Shown here in pieces: positions 1-10,199 of a stretch of DNA of 64,000 bases. The translations under genes and the position numbers were made by a program. How positions within the stretch are numbered: the first letter of the stretch is position 1; each line of letters opens with the position of its first letter. Location of the stretch: NCBI RefSeq assembly GCF_009724685.1, contig NZ_WMEF01000007.1:156109-220108 (forward strand), given 5' to 3'. The stretch is from Lysinibacillus cavernae (GTDB lineage Bacteria > Bacillota > Bacilli > Bacillales_A > Planococcaceae). Below the pieces are notes generated by a model. It had not been told where the DNA came from, did no database searches, and saw only the letters and a program-made list of their open reading frames with translations.

Positions 1-70
1 CAAGGATTTACGTAAACAAGTTTCACTACTTGTAAAAATGCATACGAAAGGCGGCGTGCAACATGTCTAA
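1..70 (+). CDS. accD: Acetyl-CoA carboxylase carboxyltransferase subunit beta, 3' end
   Basis: Only the last 22 codons are in the window, read from base 2 to the TAA at 68-70. The reading frame ends in basic and hydrophobic residues and a His-rich tail, and it overlaps the accA start at 63 by 8 bases. The identification rests on position: accD directly precedes accA in Bacillus and the two make the heteromeric carboxyltransferase half of acetyl-CoA carboxylase. The overlap suggests translational coupling. No catalytic part of the protein can be seen here. Confidence 0.75.
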   Translation, partial: KDLRKQVSLLVKMHTKGGVQHV

Positions 71-1019
71 AACTTTAGCATTTGAAGAACCAGTCGTACA
101 ACTACGAGAAAAAATTGATGAATTGAAAACAATTGCTGCAGAAGCAGATGTAGATATGTCCGGTGAAATCGAGAAGCTTGAAACACGTTTATCGCAGTTA
201 GAGCAATCGATTTATGCCAATATGAAGCCTTGGGACCGTGTGCAAGTTGCAAGACATCCAGAAAGACCTACAACTTTACAATATATTGAAGCAATGTGTG
301 AAAATTTTATTGAATTGCATGGAGACCGTACGTTTGGTGATGACGCAGCGATTCTTGGTGGAATTGCCATTTTTGAAGGGCAGCCAGTAACTATTATTGG
401 ACACCAACGTGGTAAGTCCACAAAAGAAAATATACGTCGTAATTTTGGTATGCCTCATCCTGAGGGCTATCGAAAAGCCTTACGTTTGATGAAGCAAGCT
501 GAGAAATTTAAACGACCAATCATTTGTTTTATCGATACAAAAGGTGCTTACCCAGGTAAGGCTGCTGAAGAACGAGGACAAAGTGAAGCGATTGCTAGAA
601 ATCTTGTTGAAATGGCAGGCTTAACTGTACCCGTTATTAGTATCGTAATTGGTGAAGGTGGAAGTGGTGGTGCACTAGCATTAGGCGTAGCAAACCGTGT
701 CTTTATGCTAGAGAACTCAACATATTCCGTTATTTCTCCAGAAGGAGCAGCATCCATTTTATGGCGTGATGGTAGCCTTGCTAAGCAAGCGGCTGAGGCA
801 ATGCGTATAACAGCACCAGATTTAAAAGAGCTTGGTGTAATTGATGGCATTATCCCTGAAATTATCGGTGGTGCGCATCGGAATGTAGCGAAACAAGCTC
901 TTTCTATTAAAGAATGCATCAGTACTACACTTCATGCATTAAATTCTCTAAATGGAGAACAATTAATTGAAGATCGTTATGAAAAATTTAAAAGAATAGG
1001 ACAATATACAGAAGCGTAA
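63..1019 (+). CDS. accA: Acetyl-CoA carboxylase carboxyltransferase subunit alpha
   Basis: Cytosolic subunit that, with AccD, moves the carboxyl group from carboxybiotin to acetyl-CoA to give malonyl-CoA, the first step of fatty-acid synthesis. The protein is 318 residues, the usual bacterial length. It starts with a charged alpha-helical region (about 1-60) and continues into a crotonase-like carboxyltransferase fold with the glycine-rich oxyanion segment [12 protein letters not shown] near residues 197-208 and the following [12 protein letters not shown] stretch, both typical of AccA. The start overlaps the accD end. No clear terminator follows, so read-through toward pfkA is possible. Identification is secure. 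Confidence 0.97.
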   Translation: MSKTLAFEEPVVQLREKIDELKTIAAEADVDMSGEIEKLETRLSQLEQSIYANMKPWDRVQVARHPERPTTLQYIEAMCENFIELHGDRTFGDDAAILGGIAIFEGQPVTIIGHQRGKSTKENIRRNFGMPHPEGYRKALRLMKQAEKFKRPIICFIDTKGAYPGKAAEERGQSEAIARNLVEMAGLTVPVISIVIGEGGSGGALALGVANRVFMLENSTYSVISPEGAASILWRDGSLAKQAAEAMRITAPDLKELGVIDGIIPEIIGGAHRNVAKQALSIKECISTTLHALNSLNGEQLIEDRYEKFKRIGQYTEA

Positions 1020-1197
1020 ACTTGTTTGTCCGTATCAAATAAATGTTCTCACTGGATTGTGAATGAAAAATTAAAGTATAAAAAATTGCTCGTAAAGAGA
1101 CAAAATTTGTATCTTAACATATTAAAAAGCTATAAAAATAAAAGAAGATAGTAGCGCCATTTTAACGCCAGACTTCTTGAAAAATTGTTAGATTTAG

Positions 1198-2304
<1,107 letters not shown>

Positions 2305-2330
2305 TTTGTTATAAAACGGAGTGGGCAAAA

Positions 2331-4091
2331 ATGAGAAAAACAAAAATCGTATGTACAATTGGACCTGCAAGTGAGTCACCAGAAACTTTAGAAAAATTAA
2401 TTGAAGCAGGTATGAATGTAGCCCGCTTGAATTTTTCACACGGATCTCATGAAGAACATGCGGGACGTATTAATTTAATTCGTGAAGTTGCACAAAAATT
2501 AAATAAACCAGTAGGAATTTTACTTGACACAAAAGGTCCAGAAATTCGTACACATAACATGAAAAATGGCGAGCTTCACTTAACAGCAGGCCAAGTGATT
2601 GATATTTCAATGACAGAAGTAGAAGGTACTGAGACAAGCTTTTCTGTCACTTATGAGCGTTTAATTGAAGATGTTGAACAAAACTCAATTATTTTACTTG
2701 ATGATGGTCTTATTCAATTACGTGTCTTAGCAACAGATATGGAAAAAGGGTTAATTCATACGATTGTTGAAAATACTGGTGTCCTAAAAAATAAAAAAGG
2801 TGTAAACGTACCAGGGGTTTCTGTACAGCTTCCAGGTATTACAGAAAAAGACGCACAAGATATTTTATTTGGTATTGAACAAGGCGTTGATTTTATTGCT
2901 GCTTCATTTGTTCGTCGTGCAAAAGATGTTCTTGAAATTCGCGAATTACTTGAACAAAATGACGGTGGTCATATTCAAATTATCCCGAAAATCGAAAACC
3001 AAGAAGGTGTCGATAATATCGACGAAATCATCCTAGTGTCTGATGGGTTAATGGTTGCTCGTGGAGACCTTGGTGTGGAAATTCCAGCCGAGGAAGTACC
3101 ACTTGTACAAAAGAAATTAATTTTAAAATGTAATCAAGTAGGCAAACCGGTTATTACCGCAACACAAATGTTAGATTCTATGCAACGTAACCCACGTCCT
3201 ACACGTGCAGAAGCAAGTGATGTAGCAAACGCAATTATTGATGGAACAGATGCCATCATGTTATCAGGTGAAACTGCTGCGGGTCTTTATCCAGTGGAAT
3301 CGGTACAAACGATGAATAAAATCGCACAACGTACTGAGAATTCATTAGATTATAGATCAATTATTTCTGCACGCAGTCGTGAAAAAGAAGCAAATATGAC
3401 AGAGGCTATTTCTCAAGCAGTAGCTTATACATCCATCAATTTAGGTGTAAAAGCAGTATTAGCTCCAACTGAAAGTGGTAATACAGCAAGAATGATTGCA
3501 AAATATCGACCAGGAGTGCCGATTGTTGCAGTGACAGGCTCTACAAATACAGCACATACATTAACATTAGTATGGGGTGTGTACCCAATTGTTTGTCAAC
3601 GAGTGACAACAACAGATGAAATTTTAGAACTAGCTGTTGATGAAAGCTTGAAGTATGGTTTCGTTACACATGGAGATGCTGTTGTTATTACAGCAGGTGT
3701 GCCAGTAGGTGAGGCTGGTACAACAAACTTAATGAAGGTACACATTATCGGAGATTTACTAGCTCGTGGCCAAGGGATTGGAAAAGCCTCTGTTGTAGGT
3801 AAAACAGTCATTGCCAAAAATGCTGCTGAGGCACTTGCCTACGATACTGAAGGTTGTATCCTCGTAACAGTTGGGTCAGACCGCGATATGATGCCTGCAT
3901 TAGAAAATTGTATTGGTTTAATTACTGAAGAAGGTGGTCTAACTAGTCATGCAGCAGTTGTTGGACTAAGTCTTGGTATTCCAGTAATCGTTGGCGTAAA
4001 AGAAGCAACAACATTAATACGTCATGGTCAAGAGATCACAATGGATGCAGAAACAGGTGTTATTTACAAAGGGCATGCAAGTGTTCTTTAA
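2331..4091 (+). CDS. pyk: Pyruvate kinase with C-terminal PEP-utiliser domain
   Basis: Converts PEP and ADP to pyruvate and ATP. At 586 residues it has the long Bacillus form. Residues 1-345 form the TIM/B-domain catalytic part, with the N-terminal [45 protein letters not shown] and [12 protein letters not shown] segments. Residues about 350-470 are the alpha/beta C-domain. The last ~110 residues are an extra mobile PEP-utilising domain with the [18 protein letters not shown] signature; in Bacillus relatives its Cys/His function is not catalytic for PK itself. An intrinsic terminator follows within 10 bases, closing the pfkA-pyk unit. Confidence 0.97.
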   Translation: MRKTKIVCTIGPASESPETLEKLIEAGMNVARLNFSHGSHEEHAGRINLIREVAQKLNKPVGILLDTKGPEIRTHNMKNGELHLTAGQVIDISMTEVEGTETSFSVTYERLIEDVEQNSIILLDDGLIQLRVLATDMEKGLIHTIVENTGVLKNKKGVNVPGVSVQLPGITEKDAQDILFGIEQGVDFIAASFVRRAKDVLEIRELLEQNDGGHIQIIPKIENQEGVDNIDEIILVSDGLMVARGDLGVEIPAEEVPLVQKKLILKCNQVGKPVITATQMLDSMQRNPRPTRAEASDVANAIIDGTDAIMLSGETAAGLYPVESVQTMNKIAQRTENSLDYRSIISARSREKEANMTEAISQAVAYTSINLGVKAVLAPTESGNTARMIAKYRPGVPIVAVTGSTNTAHTLTLVWGVYPIVCQRVTTTDEILELAVDESLKYGFVTHGDAVVITAGVPVGEAGTTNLMKVHIIGDLLARGQGIGKASVVGKTVIAKNAAEALAYDTEGCILVTVGSDRDMMPALENCIGLITEEGGLTSHAAVVGLSLGIPVIVGVKEATTLIRHGQEITMDAETGVIYKGHASVL

Positions 4092-4100
4092 CTATTAACA

Positions 4101-4137
4101 AAAAGCTCTAGTGCGGTTTGTTGTACTAGAGCTTTTT
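4101..4137 (+). terminator. Intrinsic terminator of pfkA-pyk
   Basis: Inverted repeat AAAAGCTCTAGT (4101-4112) with ACTAGAGCTTTTT (4125-4137), 12 bp stem, ending in a T run. It lies 10 bases after the pyk stop. Confidence 0.9.
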
Positions 4138-4243
4138 AATAAAGGTTGTACACACTCTACTTTCTTACCTTTTATGGAAACTTCTTTTTTCTATTAATAA
4201 CGATGGCTTGCTTGCTCTTTGAATAGGTGTATTCATTTTTTTA

Positions 4244-4270
4244 TGAAACTTAATGGGCTATAATAACGTA
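4244..4270 (+). promoter_or_regulatory. Candidate ECF (sigma-W type) promoter of fxsA
   Basis: TGAAAC at 4244-4249 and CGTA at 4267-4270 are separated by 17 bases, the B. subtilis sigma-W pattern. The -10 lies 37 bases before the fxsA ATG. A TATAAT at 4259-4264 overlaps it, but no good sigma-A -35 is placed for that box. The same ECF arrangement recurs before hflK and ysdB in this window. Confidence 0.5.
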
Positions 4271-4307
4271 TAAAAGGTAGAGCTTTTCAAGTAGAAAGGG
4301 GAAAAAT

Positions 4308-4697
4308 ATGCGAAAAATTTTTCTTGGTTTCGTTGTCTACGCATTAGCCGAATTGGCGTTATTAATAGTCATTGGACAATATATTGGTGTTTTAAGTACA
4401 TTATTGCTCATTATTGCAACGAGTGTTATTGGCATTTATGTAATGAAGAATAAAGGTATGAATTCTGTTCAAAATGTAAAACATACAATGTCACGTGGAG
4501 AGGCACCAGGAGAGGCCTTGGTTGACACATTATTAACTTTTAGTGGTGGTATACTTTTAGCATTACCAGGATTTTTAACAGATCTTGTTGGTTTACTACT
4601 ACTCATGCCATTTTCACGAAAAATGTTCCAACCCGTTGTCTATTACTGGATGCGTAAAAAAATGAAAAAAGGTCAATTTATTATCGTTCAAAGATAG
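4308..4697 (+). CDS. fxsA: FxsA-family membrane protein
   Basis: A 129-residue protein of the FxsA family (YtzA in B. subtilis), with hydrophobic segments near residues 3-22, 28-45 and 75-100 and a basic C-terminal tail (RKKMKKGQ). The family is named for suppression of F-exclusion of phage T7 when overproduced in E. coli; its native role is not established. RBS AAAGGGG lies 6 bases before the ATG. The gene sits between pyk and ytvI as in B. subtilis. Its 3' end overlaps the convergent ytvI gene by 17 bases, so transcripts of the two would collide or pair. A sigma-W-type promoter precedes it, suggesting envelope-stress control (inference). Confidence 0.85.
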   Translation: MRKIFLGFVVYALAELALLIVIGQYIGVLSTLLLIIATSVIGIYVMKNKGMNSVQNVKHTMSRGEAPGEALVDTLLTFSGGILLALPGFLTDLVGLLLLMPFSRKMFQPVVYYWMRKKMKKGQFIIVQR

Positions 4698-5646
4698 AGT
4701 TTTCCTTTAGCTTCACTGCTAAAAATAAAAAGATAGGGCTAAGTAAGATTCCATAAAAGCCAAACAATAGAATAGAGGCAGCGCTGATGAAAAATGTATG
4801 GAATGTACGCAGTTGAAGCGTGTTGGACCAAAGCATTGAATCGGCTAGCTGCCTCGTTAATTGTACAAATAAATACAGCAGTAAAATGGCAACACATAAA
4901 AAGGTATTACCGTTGAAATAAAAATAAATGCTCATTGGTACAAGAAAAACGCCGATTCCGAAAAATGGTAGCACATCTGCAAATGCAACGATAAATGCTT
5001 TAATGATAGCTTGTTCAAACTGGAGGATCATAAACCCTGCACAGAGGATGAGTAAGGTAATCGTAAATAATTGAAATTCCACAAATAAGAAATAATGAAA
5101 TAGTTGCATGATTTTAGCAAAATGTGATTGCCACTCATGGCGATATTTCTTTGGCACATATTGAAAGAACCAATATCGTGATTTACGTGTTTCTAATAGA
5201 GCAAAATAATAAGCAACCAAAAAGATAAATACCTCAATTACATGCTTCATCAATAATTGGAACAGATCTGCTGTGTATACGATGATAGAATCAAAAATGG
5301 ACAGCGACTTTTCTTTTAACACTTGTACAAACATGGATTCATATTCACTAAAAAGAGGGAAATTTTGTAGTGTATCTCGAATTTCTGGAAAGATGACAAT
5401 AATACTGTTAATGGATATGACTACAAGCAGAAAAATACAGGTTAATATGAATACTTCCACAATAATTGCTGCGATCCAATAGGCGATCCTACAATATTTA
5501 TGTAAAAAATGTATTATAGGATACGTTGAAAATGATAAAAAAATTGCAAGTGAAACAGGTAATACAAACCAAAGTATGACTAAATAAAAAATAAAAAACA
5601 AAACACTTGTAGTTCTTTCGTATGAAAAGTACTTTAAATTCCTCAT
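4681..5646 (-). CDS. AI-2E transporter (YtvI-like) family permease
   Basis: Integral membrane protein of the AI-2E/PerM family, with about seven or eight hydrophobic segments, a short soluble loop around the middle and the family's C-terminal ADVLPFFGIGVFLVP-type helix pair. In B. subtilis the orthologous position between fxsA and citZ is held by ytvI, a sporulation-associated permease of unknown substrate. I place the start at the ATG at 5646 (321 residues), preceded by GGGGTGA at a 10-base spacing. A longer version from 5697 lacks a good RBS. Unlike B. subtilis neighbours the gene is convergent with fxsA and overlaps its end. The substrate cannot be deduced from sequence. Confidence 0.8.
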   Translation of the reverse strand: MRNLKYFSYERTTSVLFFIFYLVILWFVLPVSLAIFLSFSTYPIIHFLHKYCRIAYWIAAIIVEVFILTCIFLLVVISINSIIVIFPEIRDTLQNFPLFSEYESMFVQVLKEKSLSIFDSIIVYTADLFQLLMKHVIEVFIFLVAYYFALLETRKSRYWFFQYVPKKYRHEWQSHFAKIMQLFHYFLFVEFQLFTITLLILCAGFMILQFEQAIIKAFIVAFADVLPFFGIGVFLVPMSIYFYFNGNTFLCVAILLLYLFVQLTRQLADSMLWSNTLQLRTFHTFFISAASILLFGFYGILLSPIFLFLAVKLKENSIFER

Positions 5647-5762
5647 TTTTACAAATTCACCCCAAACCAATTGATAAATTAATGTCAAAATATACAAAAA
5701 AATCTCTTTAGGACAATTTTATAGTCGTTCGGACGTCTTTTTCTTTATTTGGAGGATTTTCA

Positions 5763-5810
5763 TTCACAAAGCTGTCAAAAATGATTATAATAGCAATGTA
5801 AGCGATTTAC
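5763..5810 (+). promoter_or_regulatory. citZ promoter with candidate cre site
   Basis: TTCACA (5763-5768) and TATAAT (5786-5791) are 17 bases apart, a good sigma-A promoter. The 15-mer at 5796-5810 matches the cre pattern at 13 of 15 positions and would sit at the transcription start, a typical CcpA repression position. citZ is under carbon catabolite control in B. subtilis. The 87-base leader that follows contains a small hairpin (AAATGC 5838-5843 with GCATTT 5858-5863). Confidence 0.6.
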
Positions 5811-5897
5811 TTAATGGTTCATATGAGCAAAATCCGTAAATGCAACATAAAAAAAACGCATTTGCAACAAAATATAAATATGAGGGAGCGATAATTT

Positions 5898-7013
5898 ATG
5901 TCAGCAACTAAAGGTTTAGAAGGTATCGTAGCAGCGGAATCTAAAATCAGTTCAATTATCGATGACACACTTACATATGTTGGTTACAACATTGATGATT
6001 TAGCAGAAAATGCGTCATTCGAAGAGGTAATTTACTTGTTATGGCATACTCGTTTACCAAAAGAGGACGAGCTAGCTGAATTAAAACAACAATTGGCAGA
6101 CAACATGTCAATTCCGCAGGCAGTTATCGACCAATTCAAAACATACCCACTTTCAACTGTACATCCAATGGCTGCATTGCGTACTGCAGTATCTTTACTT
6201 GGTGTATTCGATGAAGAAGCGGATGTTATGGATCCAGAAGCAAACTACCGCAAAGCAATTCGTCTACAAGCTAAAATTGCTACAGTAGTAACTGCATTCT
6301 CACGTGTGCGTAAAGGTTTAGAGCCAATTGCACCGAAACCAGAACTAGGATATGCTGCAAACTTCTTATACATGCTAAAAGGCGAAGAGCCAGCAGCTAT
6401 TGAAATTGAAGCATTTGACAAAGCATTAGTGTTACACGCTGACCATGAATTAAATGCATCTACATTTACTGCACGTGTATGTGTAGCTACATTATCAGAC
6501 GTTTATTCTGGTGTAACTGCAGCGATTGGTGCATTAAAAGGACCACTTCATGGTGGAGCAAATGAGCAAGTTATGAAAATGTTATCTGAAATCGGCTCAC
6601 TTGATAATGTTGAATCTTACATTCAAAATAAATTAGACAACAAAGAAAAAATTATGGGCTTCGGTCACCGCGTATATCGTAAAGGCGACCCTCGTGCACC
6701 ACATTTACGTGTAATGTCTAAAAAATTAACTGAACTAACTGGTAAACCAGAGCTTTATGAAATGTCAGTTAAAATCCATGACATGATCGTAGAACAAAAG
6801 AAATTACCTGCAAACGTAGATTTCTTCTCTGCGTCAGTGTATGATTCTTTAGGTATTGATCATGACCTGTTCACACCAATTTTTGCAGTATCTCGTACTT
6901 CAGGTTGGGTGGCACACATCCTTGAGCAATATGCAAACAACCGCCTAATCCGTCCACGTGCTGAGTATGTTGGACCAGGCATGCAAAAATATATTCCAAT
7001 CAGCGAGCGCTAA
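5898..7013 (+). CDS. citZ: Citrate synthase
   Basis: Condenses acetyl-CoA with oxaloacetate to citrate, the entry step of the TCA cycle. The 371-residue length matches the short Gram-positive type II-like enzymes. The three catalytic residues are visible: His218 in GPLHGGANEQVM, His257 in FGHRVYRKGDPRAPHLR, and Asp308 in VDFFSASVYDSLG. RBS GAGGGAG precedes the ATG. icd and mdh follow on the same strand as in the B. subtilis citZ-icd-mdh cluster, but hairpins separate the genes, so the three may be differentially expressed. A sigma-A promoter with cre-like site lies upstream. Confidence 0.97.
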   Translation: MSATKGLEGIVAAESKISSIIDDTLTYVGYNIDDLAENASFEEVIYLLWHTRLPKEDELAELKQQLADNMSIPQAVIDQFKTYPLSTVHPMAALRTAVSLLGVFDEEADVMDPEANYRKAIRLQAKIATVVTAFSRVRKGLEPIAPKPELGYAANFLYMLKGEEPAAIEIEAFDKALVLHADHELNASTFTARVCVATLSDVYSGVTAAIGALKGPLHGGANEQVMKMLSEIGSLDNVESYIQNKLDNKEKIMGFGHRVYRKGDPRAPHLRVMSKKLTELTGKPELYEMSVKIHDMIVEQKKLPANVDFFSASVYDSLGIDHDLFTPIFAVSRTSGWVAHILEQYANNRLIRPRAEYVGPGMQKYIPISER

Positions 7014-7038
7014 TTTGGAAAATATGCTAGAATGTTTG

Positions 7039-7064
7039 GGACTGTGTTAGCATTAACACAGTCC
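7039..7064 (+). other. Hairpin between citZ and icd
   Basis: Perfect 11-bp stem GGACTGTGTTA (7039-7049) and TAACACAGTCC (7054-7064) with a 4-base loop. There is no T run, so it is more likely an mRNA-stability or processing element, or a weak attenuator, than a full terminator. Confidence 0.7.
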
Positions 7065-7092
7065 TATGATTATGAATTTAGGAGGCAACAGA

Positions 7093-8355
7093 ATGTCAAA
7101 CAAAATTGTAGTTGAAAATGGCGTACTTAATGTACCAAATAATCCAGTAATTCCTTTCATCGAAGGTGATGGAATTGGTCCAGATATCTGGGCTGCAGCA
7201 TCACGCGTAATCGACGCTGCTGTAGAAAAAGCTTATAACGGTGAAAAGAAAATTGAATGGTTAGAAGTTTTAGCTGGTGAAAAAGCATTTAACCAAACTG
7301 GTGAATGGTTACCACAAGAAACTTTAGACAAAATTAACGAATACTTAATTGCAATCAAAGGTCCTCTTACTACGCCAATCGGTGGTGGTATCCGCTCTCT
7401 AAACGTAGCATTACGTCAACAACTTGACTTATATGTATGCTTACGTCCAGTACGTCACTTTGATGGAGTGCCTTCTCCAGTTAAACGCCCAGAAGACGTT
7501 GACATGGTTATCTTCCGCGAAAACACAGAAGACATCTATGCTGGTATTGAATTCGAATCTGGCTCAGAACAAGCTCAAAAAATCATCAACTTCCTACAAT
7601 CTGAATTTGGTGTAAACAAAATCCGTTTCCCAGAAACATCTGGTATCGGTGTAAAACCTGTATCTAAAGAAGGTACTGAGCGTTTAGTACGTTCTGCTAT
7701 CGAATATGCAATCAAACATAAACGCCCATCTGTTACTTTAGTTCATAAAGGTAACATCATGAAATTCACTGAAGGTGGATTCAAAAAATGGGGTTATGAA
7801 TTAGCTGAAAAAGAATTTGCTGATCAAACTTTCACTTGGAACCAATACGATGCTATCAAAGCTGACCAAGGTGAAGAAGCAGCAAACAAAGCACAAGCTG
7901 ACGCTTTAGCAGCTGGTAAAATCTTAGTAAAAGATTCAATCGCTGATATCTTCTTACAACAAATCTTAACTCGTCCAACTGAGTTTGATGTAGTAGCTAC
8001 AATGAACTTAAATGGTGACTATATTTCTGATGCACTAGCTGCACAAGTTGGTGGTATCGGTATCGCTCCAGGTGCTAACATTAACTATGTAACTGGACAC
8101 GCGATCTTCGAAGCTACTCACGGTACAGCTCCGAAATATGCTGGTTTAGATAAAGTAAACCCATCTTCAGTATTACTTTCAGGTGTATTAATGCTTGAAC
8201 ACTTAGGATGGCAAGAGGCTGCTGACATGATCACTAAATCTGTTGAGAATACAATTTCTTCTAAAGTTGTAACTTATGACTTCGCTCGTTTAATGGACGG
8301 CGCTACAGAAGTGAAATGTTCAGAATTCGCTAATGAGTTAATCAAAAACCTATAA
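7093..8355 (+). CDS. icd: Isocitrate dehydrogenase (NADP+)
   Basis: Oxidatively decarboxylates isocitrate to 2-oxoglutarate with NADP. The ATG at 7093, seven bases after GGAGG (7081-7084), gives 420 residues, close to the 423 of B. subtilis Icd; the in-frame ATG at 7066 lies inside the intergenic hairpin region and is unlikely. Motifs include [10 protein letters not shown] near the N-terminus, the isocitrate-binding [23 protein letters not shown] loop, [13 protein letters not shown] and the C-terminal nucleotide-binding GTAPKYAG. The gene is very codon-biased, as expected for a highly expressed enzyme. It lies between citZ and mdh, and a hairpin starts immediately after the stop (8357-8376). 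Confidence 0.97.
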   Translation: MSNKIVVENGVLNVPNNPVIPFIEGDGIGPDIWAAASRVIDAAVEKAYNGEKKIEWLEVLAGEKAFNQTGEWLPQETLDKINEYLIAIKGPLTTPIGGGIRSLNVALRQQLDLYVCLRPVRHFDGVPSPVKRPEDVDMVIFRENTEDIYAGIEFESGSEQAQKIINFLQSEFGVNKIRFPETSGIGVKPVSKEGTERLVRSAIEYAIKHKRPSVTLVHKGNIMKFTEGGFKKWGYELAEKEFADQTFTWNQYDAIKADQGEEAANKAQADALAAGKILVKDSIADIFLQQILTRPTEFDVVATMNLNGDYISDALAAQVGGIGIAPGANINYVTGHAIFEATHGTAPKYAGLDKVNPSSVLLSGVLMLEHLGWQEAADMITKSVENTISSKVVTYDFARLMDGATEVKCSEFANELIKNL

Positions 8356-8356
8356 T

Positions 8357-8376
8357 TTCCTATTCTAAAATAGGAA
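8357..8376 (+). other. Hairpin after icd
   Basis: TTCCTATT (8357-8364) pairs with AATAGGAA (8369-8376), loop of four bases, starting right after the icd stop. No T run; probably a 3'-end stability hairpin. Confidence 0.6.
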
Positions 8377-8464
8377 TTATCACTAAAGCGGATGCTTTAT
8401 TCTGCCGATATAATTAGGGTGAAAGTAAATTTTAATTAAATATTTACGATAAACTTGTTTAATC

Positions 8465-8497
8465 GAGGGAGTGAGATGTATGTCTCCTCCCTCTTTT
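8465..8497 (+). terminator. Terminator-like hairpin before mdh
   Basis: GAGGGAG (8465-8471) pairs with CTCCCTC (8487-8493), extended inside by GAGA/TCTC, and TTTT follows. The hairpin lies 37 bases before the mdh start, so it may attenuate read-through from icd into mdh. Confidence 0.6.
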
Positions 8498-8533
8498 AAA
8501 ATATATAACCTAATGCTAAAGGAGCGTATTCAA

Positions 8534-9472
8534 ATGTCTCTGAAACGTAAAAAAATCTCAGTAATCGGTGGCGGGTTTACAGGTGCTACTGCAGCATTTT
8601 TAGCAGCTCAGAAAGAACTTGGTGACGTCGTATTAGTGGATATCCCGCAAGCTGAAAACCCAACAAAGGGAAAGGCTCTAGATATGTGGGAAGCAGCACC
8701 AATACAAGGTTTTGATTCTTATGTACAAGGTACTTCTAATTATGCAGATACGGCTGATTCTGACGTAGTCATCATTACTGCTGGAGTGGCACGTAAACCA
8801 GGAATGAGTCGTGATGATCTAGTTCAAATCAATCAAGGTGTCATGAAAACTGTTTCAAAAGAGATTGCTATGCATTCACCAAATGCTACAATCCTTGTAC
8901 TGACAAATCCAGTTGATGCCATGACTTACACTGTATTTAAAGAAACAGGTTTCCCTAAAAACCGTGTCATCGGTCAATCGGGTGTTCTTGATACAGCTCG
9001 TTTCTGTGCATTTGTGGCAGAAGAACTTACTATTTCAGTGAAAGACATCACTGGTTTTGTATTAGGTGGTCATGGTGACACAATGGTACCATTAACACGT
9101 TATTCTTTCGCAGGTGGAATTCCTTTAGAAACGTTAATTTCTGCTGAACGTTTAGAAGAGATTGTTGATCGTACACGTAATGGTGGAGCTGAAATCGTCA
9201 ATTTACTTGGTAACGGTTCTGCCTATTATGCGCCAGCTGCGGCACTGATTGAAATGGCAGAAGCTATTATAAAAGATCAGAAACGTATTTTGCCATCTAT
9301 CGCTTATTTAGAGGGTGAATATGGCTATCATGATTTATACTTAGGTGTTCCTACATTACTTGGTGCAAATGGCATTGAAAAAATCTTTGAACTGGAGTTA
9401 ACGGACAAAGAAAAAGCAGCTTTAGACCAATCGGCAGATGCAGTTCGTAATGTGATGAAAATTTTAGTGTAA
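8534..9472 (+). CDS. mdh: Malate dehydrogenase (LDH-like type)
   Basis: NAD-dependent oxidation of malate to oxaloacetate. The ATG at 8534, preceded by AAAGGAG at 8518-8524, gives 312 residues, identical in length to B. subtilis Mdh; the longer in-frame GTG at 8471 starts inside a terminator-like hairpin. It has the Rossmann glycine motif [11 protein letters not shown], the NAD-selective Asp in VVLVDIP, the substrate arginines in [12 protein letters not shown] and TNPVD, and the catalytic His180 in [10 protein letters not shown]. Third gene of the TCA block. A strong terminator built from a dispersed repeat follows. Confidence 0.96.
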   Translation: MSLKRKKISVIGGGFTGATAAFLAAQKELGDVVLVDIPQAENPTKGKALDMWEAAPIQGFDSYVQGTSNYADTADSDVVIITAGVARKPGMSRDDLVQINQGVMKTVSKEIAMHSPNATILVLTNPVDAMTYTVFKETGFPKNRVIGQSGVLDTARFCAFVAEELTISVKDITGFVLGGHGDTMVPLTRYSFAGGIPLETLISAERLEEIVDRTRNGGAEIVNLLGNGSAYYAPAAALIEMAEAIIKDQKRILPSIAYLEGEYGYHDLYLGVPTLLGANGIEKIFELELTDKEKAALDQSADAVRNVMKILV

Positions 9473-9480
9473 ACCAAAAT

Positions 9481-9540
9481 TGTCGCTGACGCTTTGCTTT
9501 CGCGCAGATAAGCAAAGCGTCTAGATTTTTTCGAGTTTAC
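9481..9540 (-). repeat. Dispersed composite repeat copy (minus strand)
   Basis: Read on the minus strand, this stretch closely resembles (roughly 80 percent by eye) the plus-strand sequence at about 42170-42228. Both carry a CTAGACGC half, then a GCGCGAA..GCGTCAG half. On the plus strand here it also forms the mdh terminator. Confidence 0.6.
9488..9531 (+). terminator. Intrinsic terminator of mdh
   Basis: GACGCTTTGCTT (9488-9499) pairs perfectly with AAGCAAAGCGTC (9510-9521), followed by a T run to 9531. Confidence 0.9.
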
Positions 9541-9571
9541 GAGTAGAAATGAACGCTGTAAGATAAAAAAT

Positions 9572-9600
9572 GAGTAGGAATCGTTCCTACTCGTTTTTTT
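9572..9600. terminator. Second hairpin terminator after mdh
   Basis: GAGTAGGAA (9572-9580) and TTCCTACTC (9584-9592), 9-bp stem with 3-base loop, T run on the plus side and A run before it, so it could act in both directions. Confidence 0.8.
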
Positions 9601-9706
9601 TATGTTCAAGTGTTTGGCAGCATAAGGTTCTTCTGCTTTTCGTTGTACTTTTAGCATAAAATTGATACTATGAATGTAGTATGATAGAAAAGGGGTTGGC
9701 GTATCT

Positions 9707-10147
9707 TTGCTTCAAAAAAACGGTAAACTTGGTCTCACAATCGATGAAATTACAGTTGGCGAGAAGATCCATATAACTGAAAAAATTGAAGATAGGGATC
9801 TATTGCTGTATTTAGGGCTTACAAACGATAGTAATCCGCTTTATATTCAACATGATTATGCGGCTATGACACCTTTTCAAAAACCAATTGTGCCGACAAT
9901 TATGTTAAATGGCATTATTACATCAGCTGTGTCAAAATATATTCCTGGGCCAGGTGCACGAATTATTGAGCAACATTTAAAATATTTAGGACCTCTCTAT
10001 CATTATGAATTGTTTGATACGCTATTAGAGGTAACAGCAGTCAATAAATACGACAATACGGTTACTGTGTCTGTACACTCATTTAATGAGCAAAAAGAGC
10101 TTGTAATTGAAGGTGTTTTACTGGTGACTCCACCACTTGCACTATAG
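9707..10147 (+). CDS. MaoC-like hot-dog protein with altered catalytic motif
   Basis: A 146-residue protein of the MaoC/hot-dog hydratase type. Members such as PhaJ hydrate trans-2-enoyl-CoA using an Asp and a His in a D-x-N-P-x-H motif. Here the segment near residue 40-50 reads TNDSNPLYIQHDYA: the Asp and NPL are kept, but the family His is Tyr; a His occurs four residues later. The protein may bind acyl-thioesters without hydrating them, or use the shifted His. The start is a TTG at 9707 behind AAAGGGG at 9689-9694 (spacing about 12); I see no better start. It lies just upstream of phoPR, 52 bases before phoP, so it could share their transcript. Cellular role unknown. Confidence 0.7.
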   Translation: MLQKNGKLGLTIDEITVGEKIHITEKIEDRDLLLYLGLTNDSNPLYIQHDYAAMTPFQKPIVPTIMLNGIITSAVSKYIPGPGARIIEQHLKYLGPLYHYELFDTLLEVTAVNKYDNTVTVSVHSFNEQKELVIEGVLLVTPPLAL

Positions 10148-10199
10148 ACGTCTTGAGGTTTGAAATGGGGGTTTCAAATCACTAACGGAGGCATTATAT

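Noticed and set aside
548..919. Minus-strand ORF inside accA
   Set aside because: Shadow of a conserved gene; composition reflects antisense codons only.
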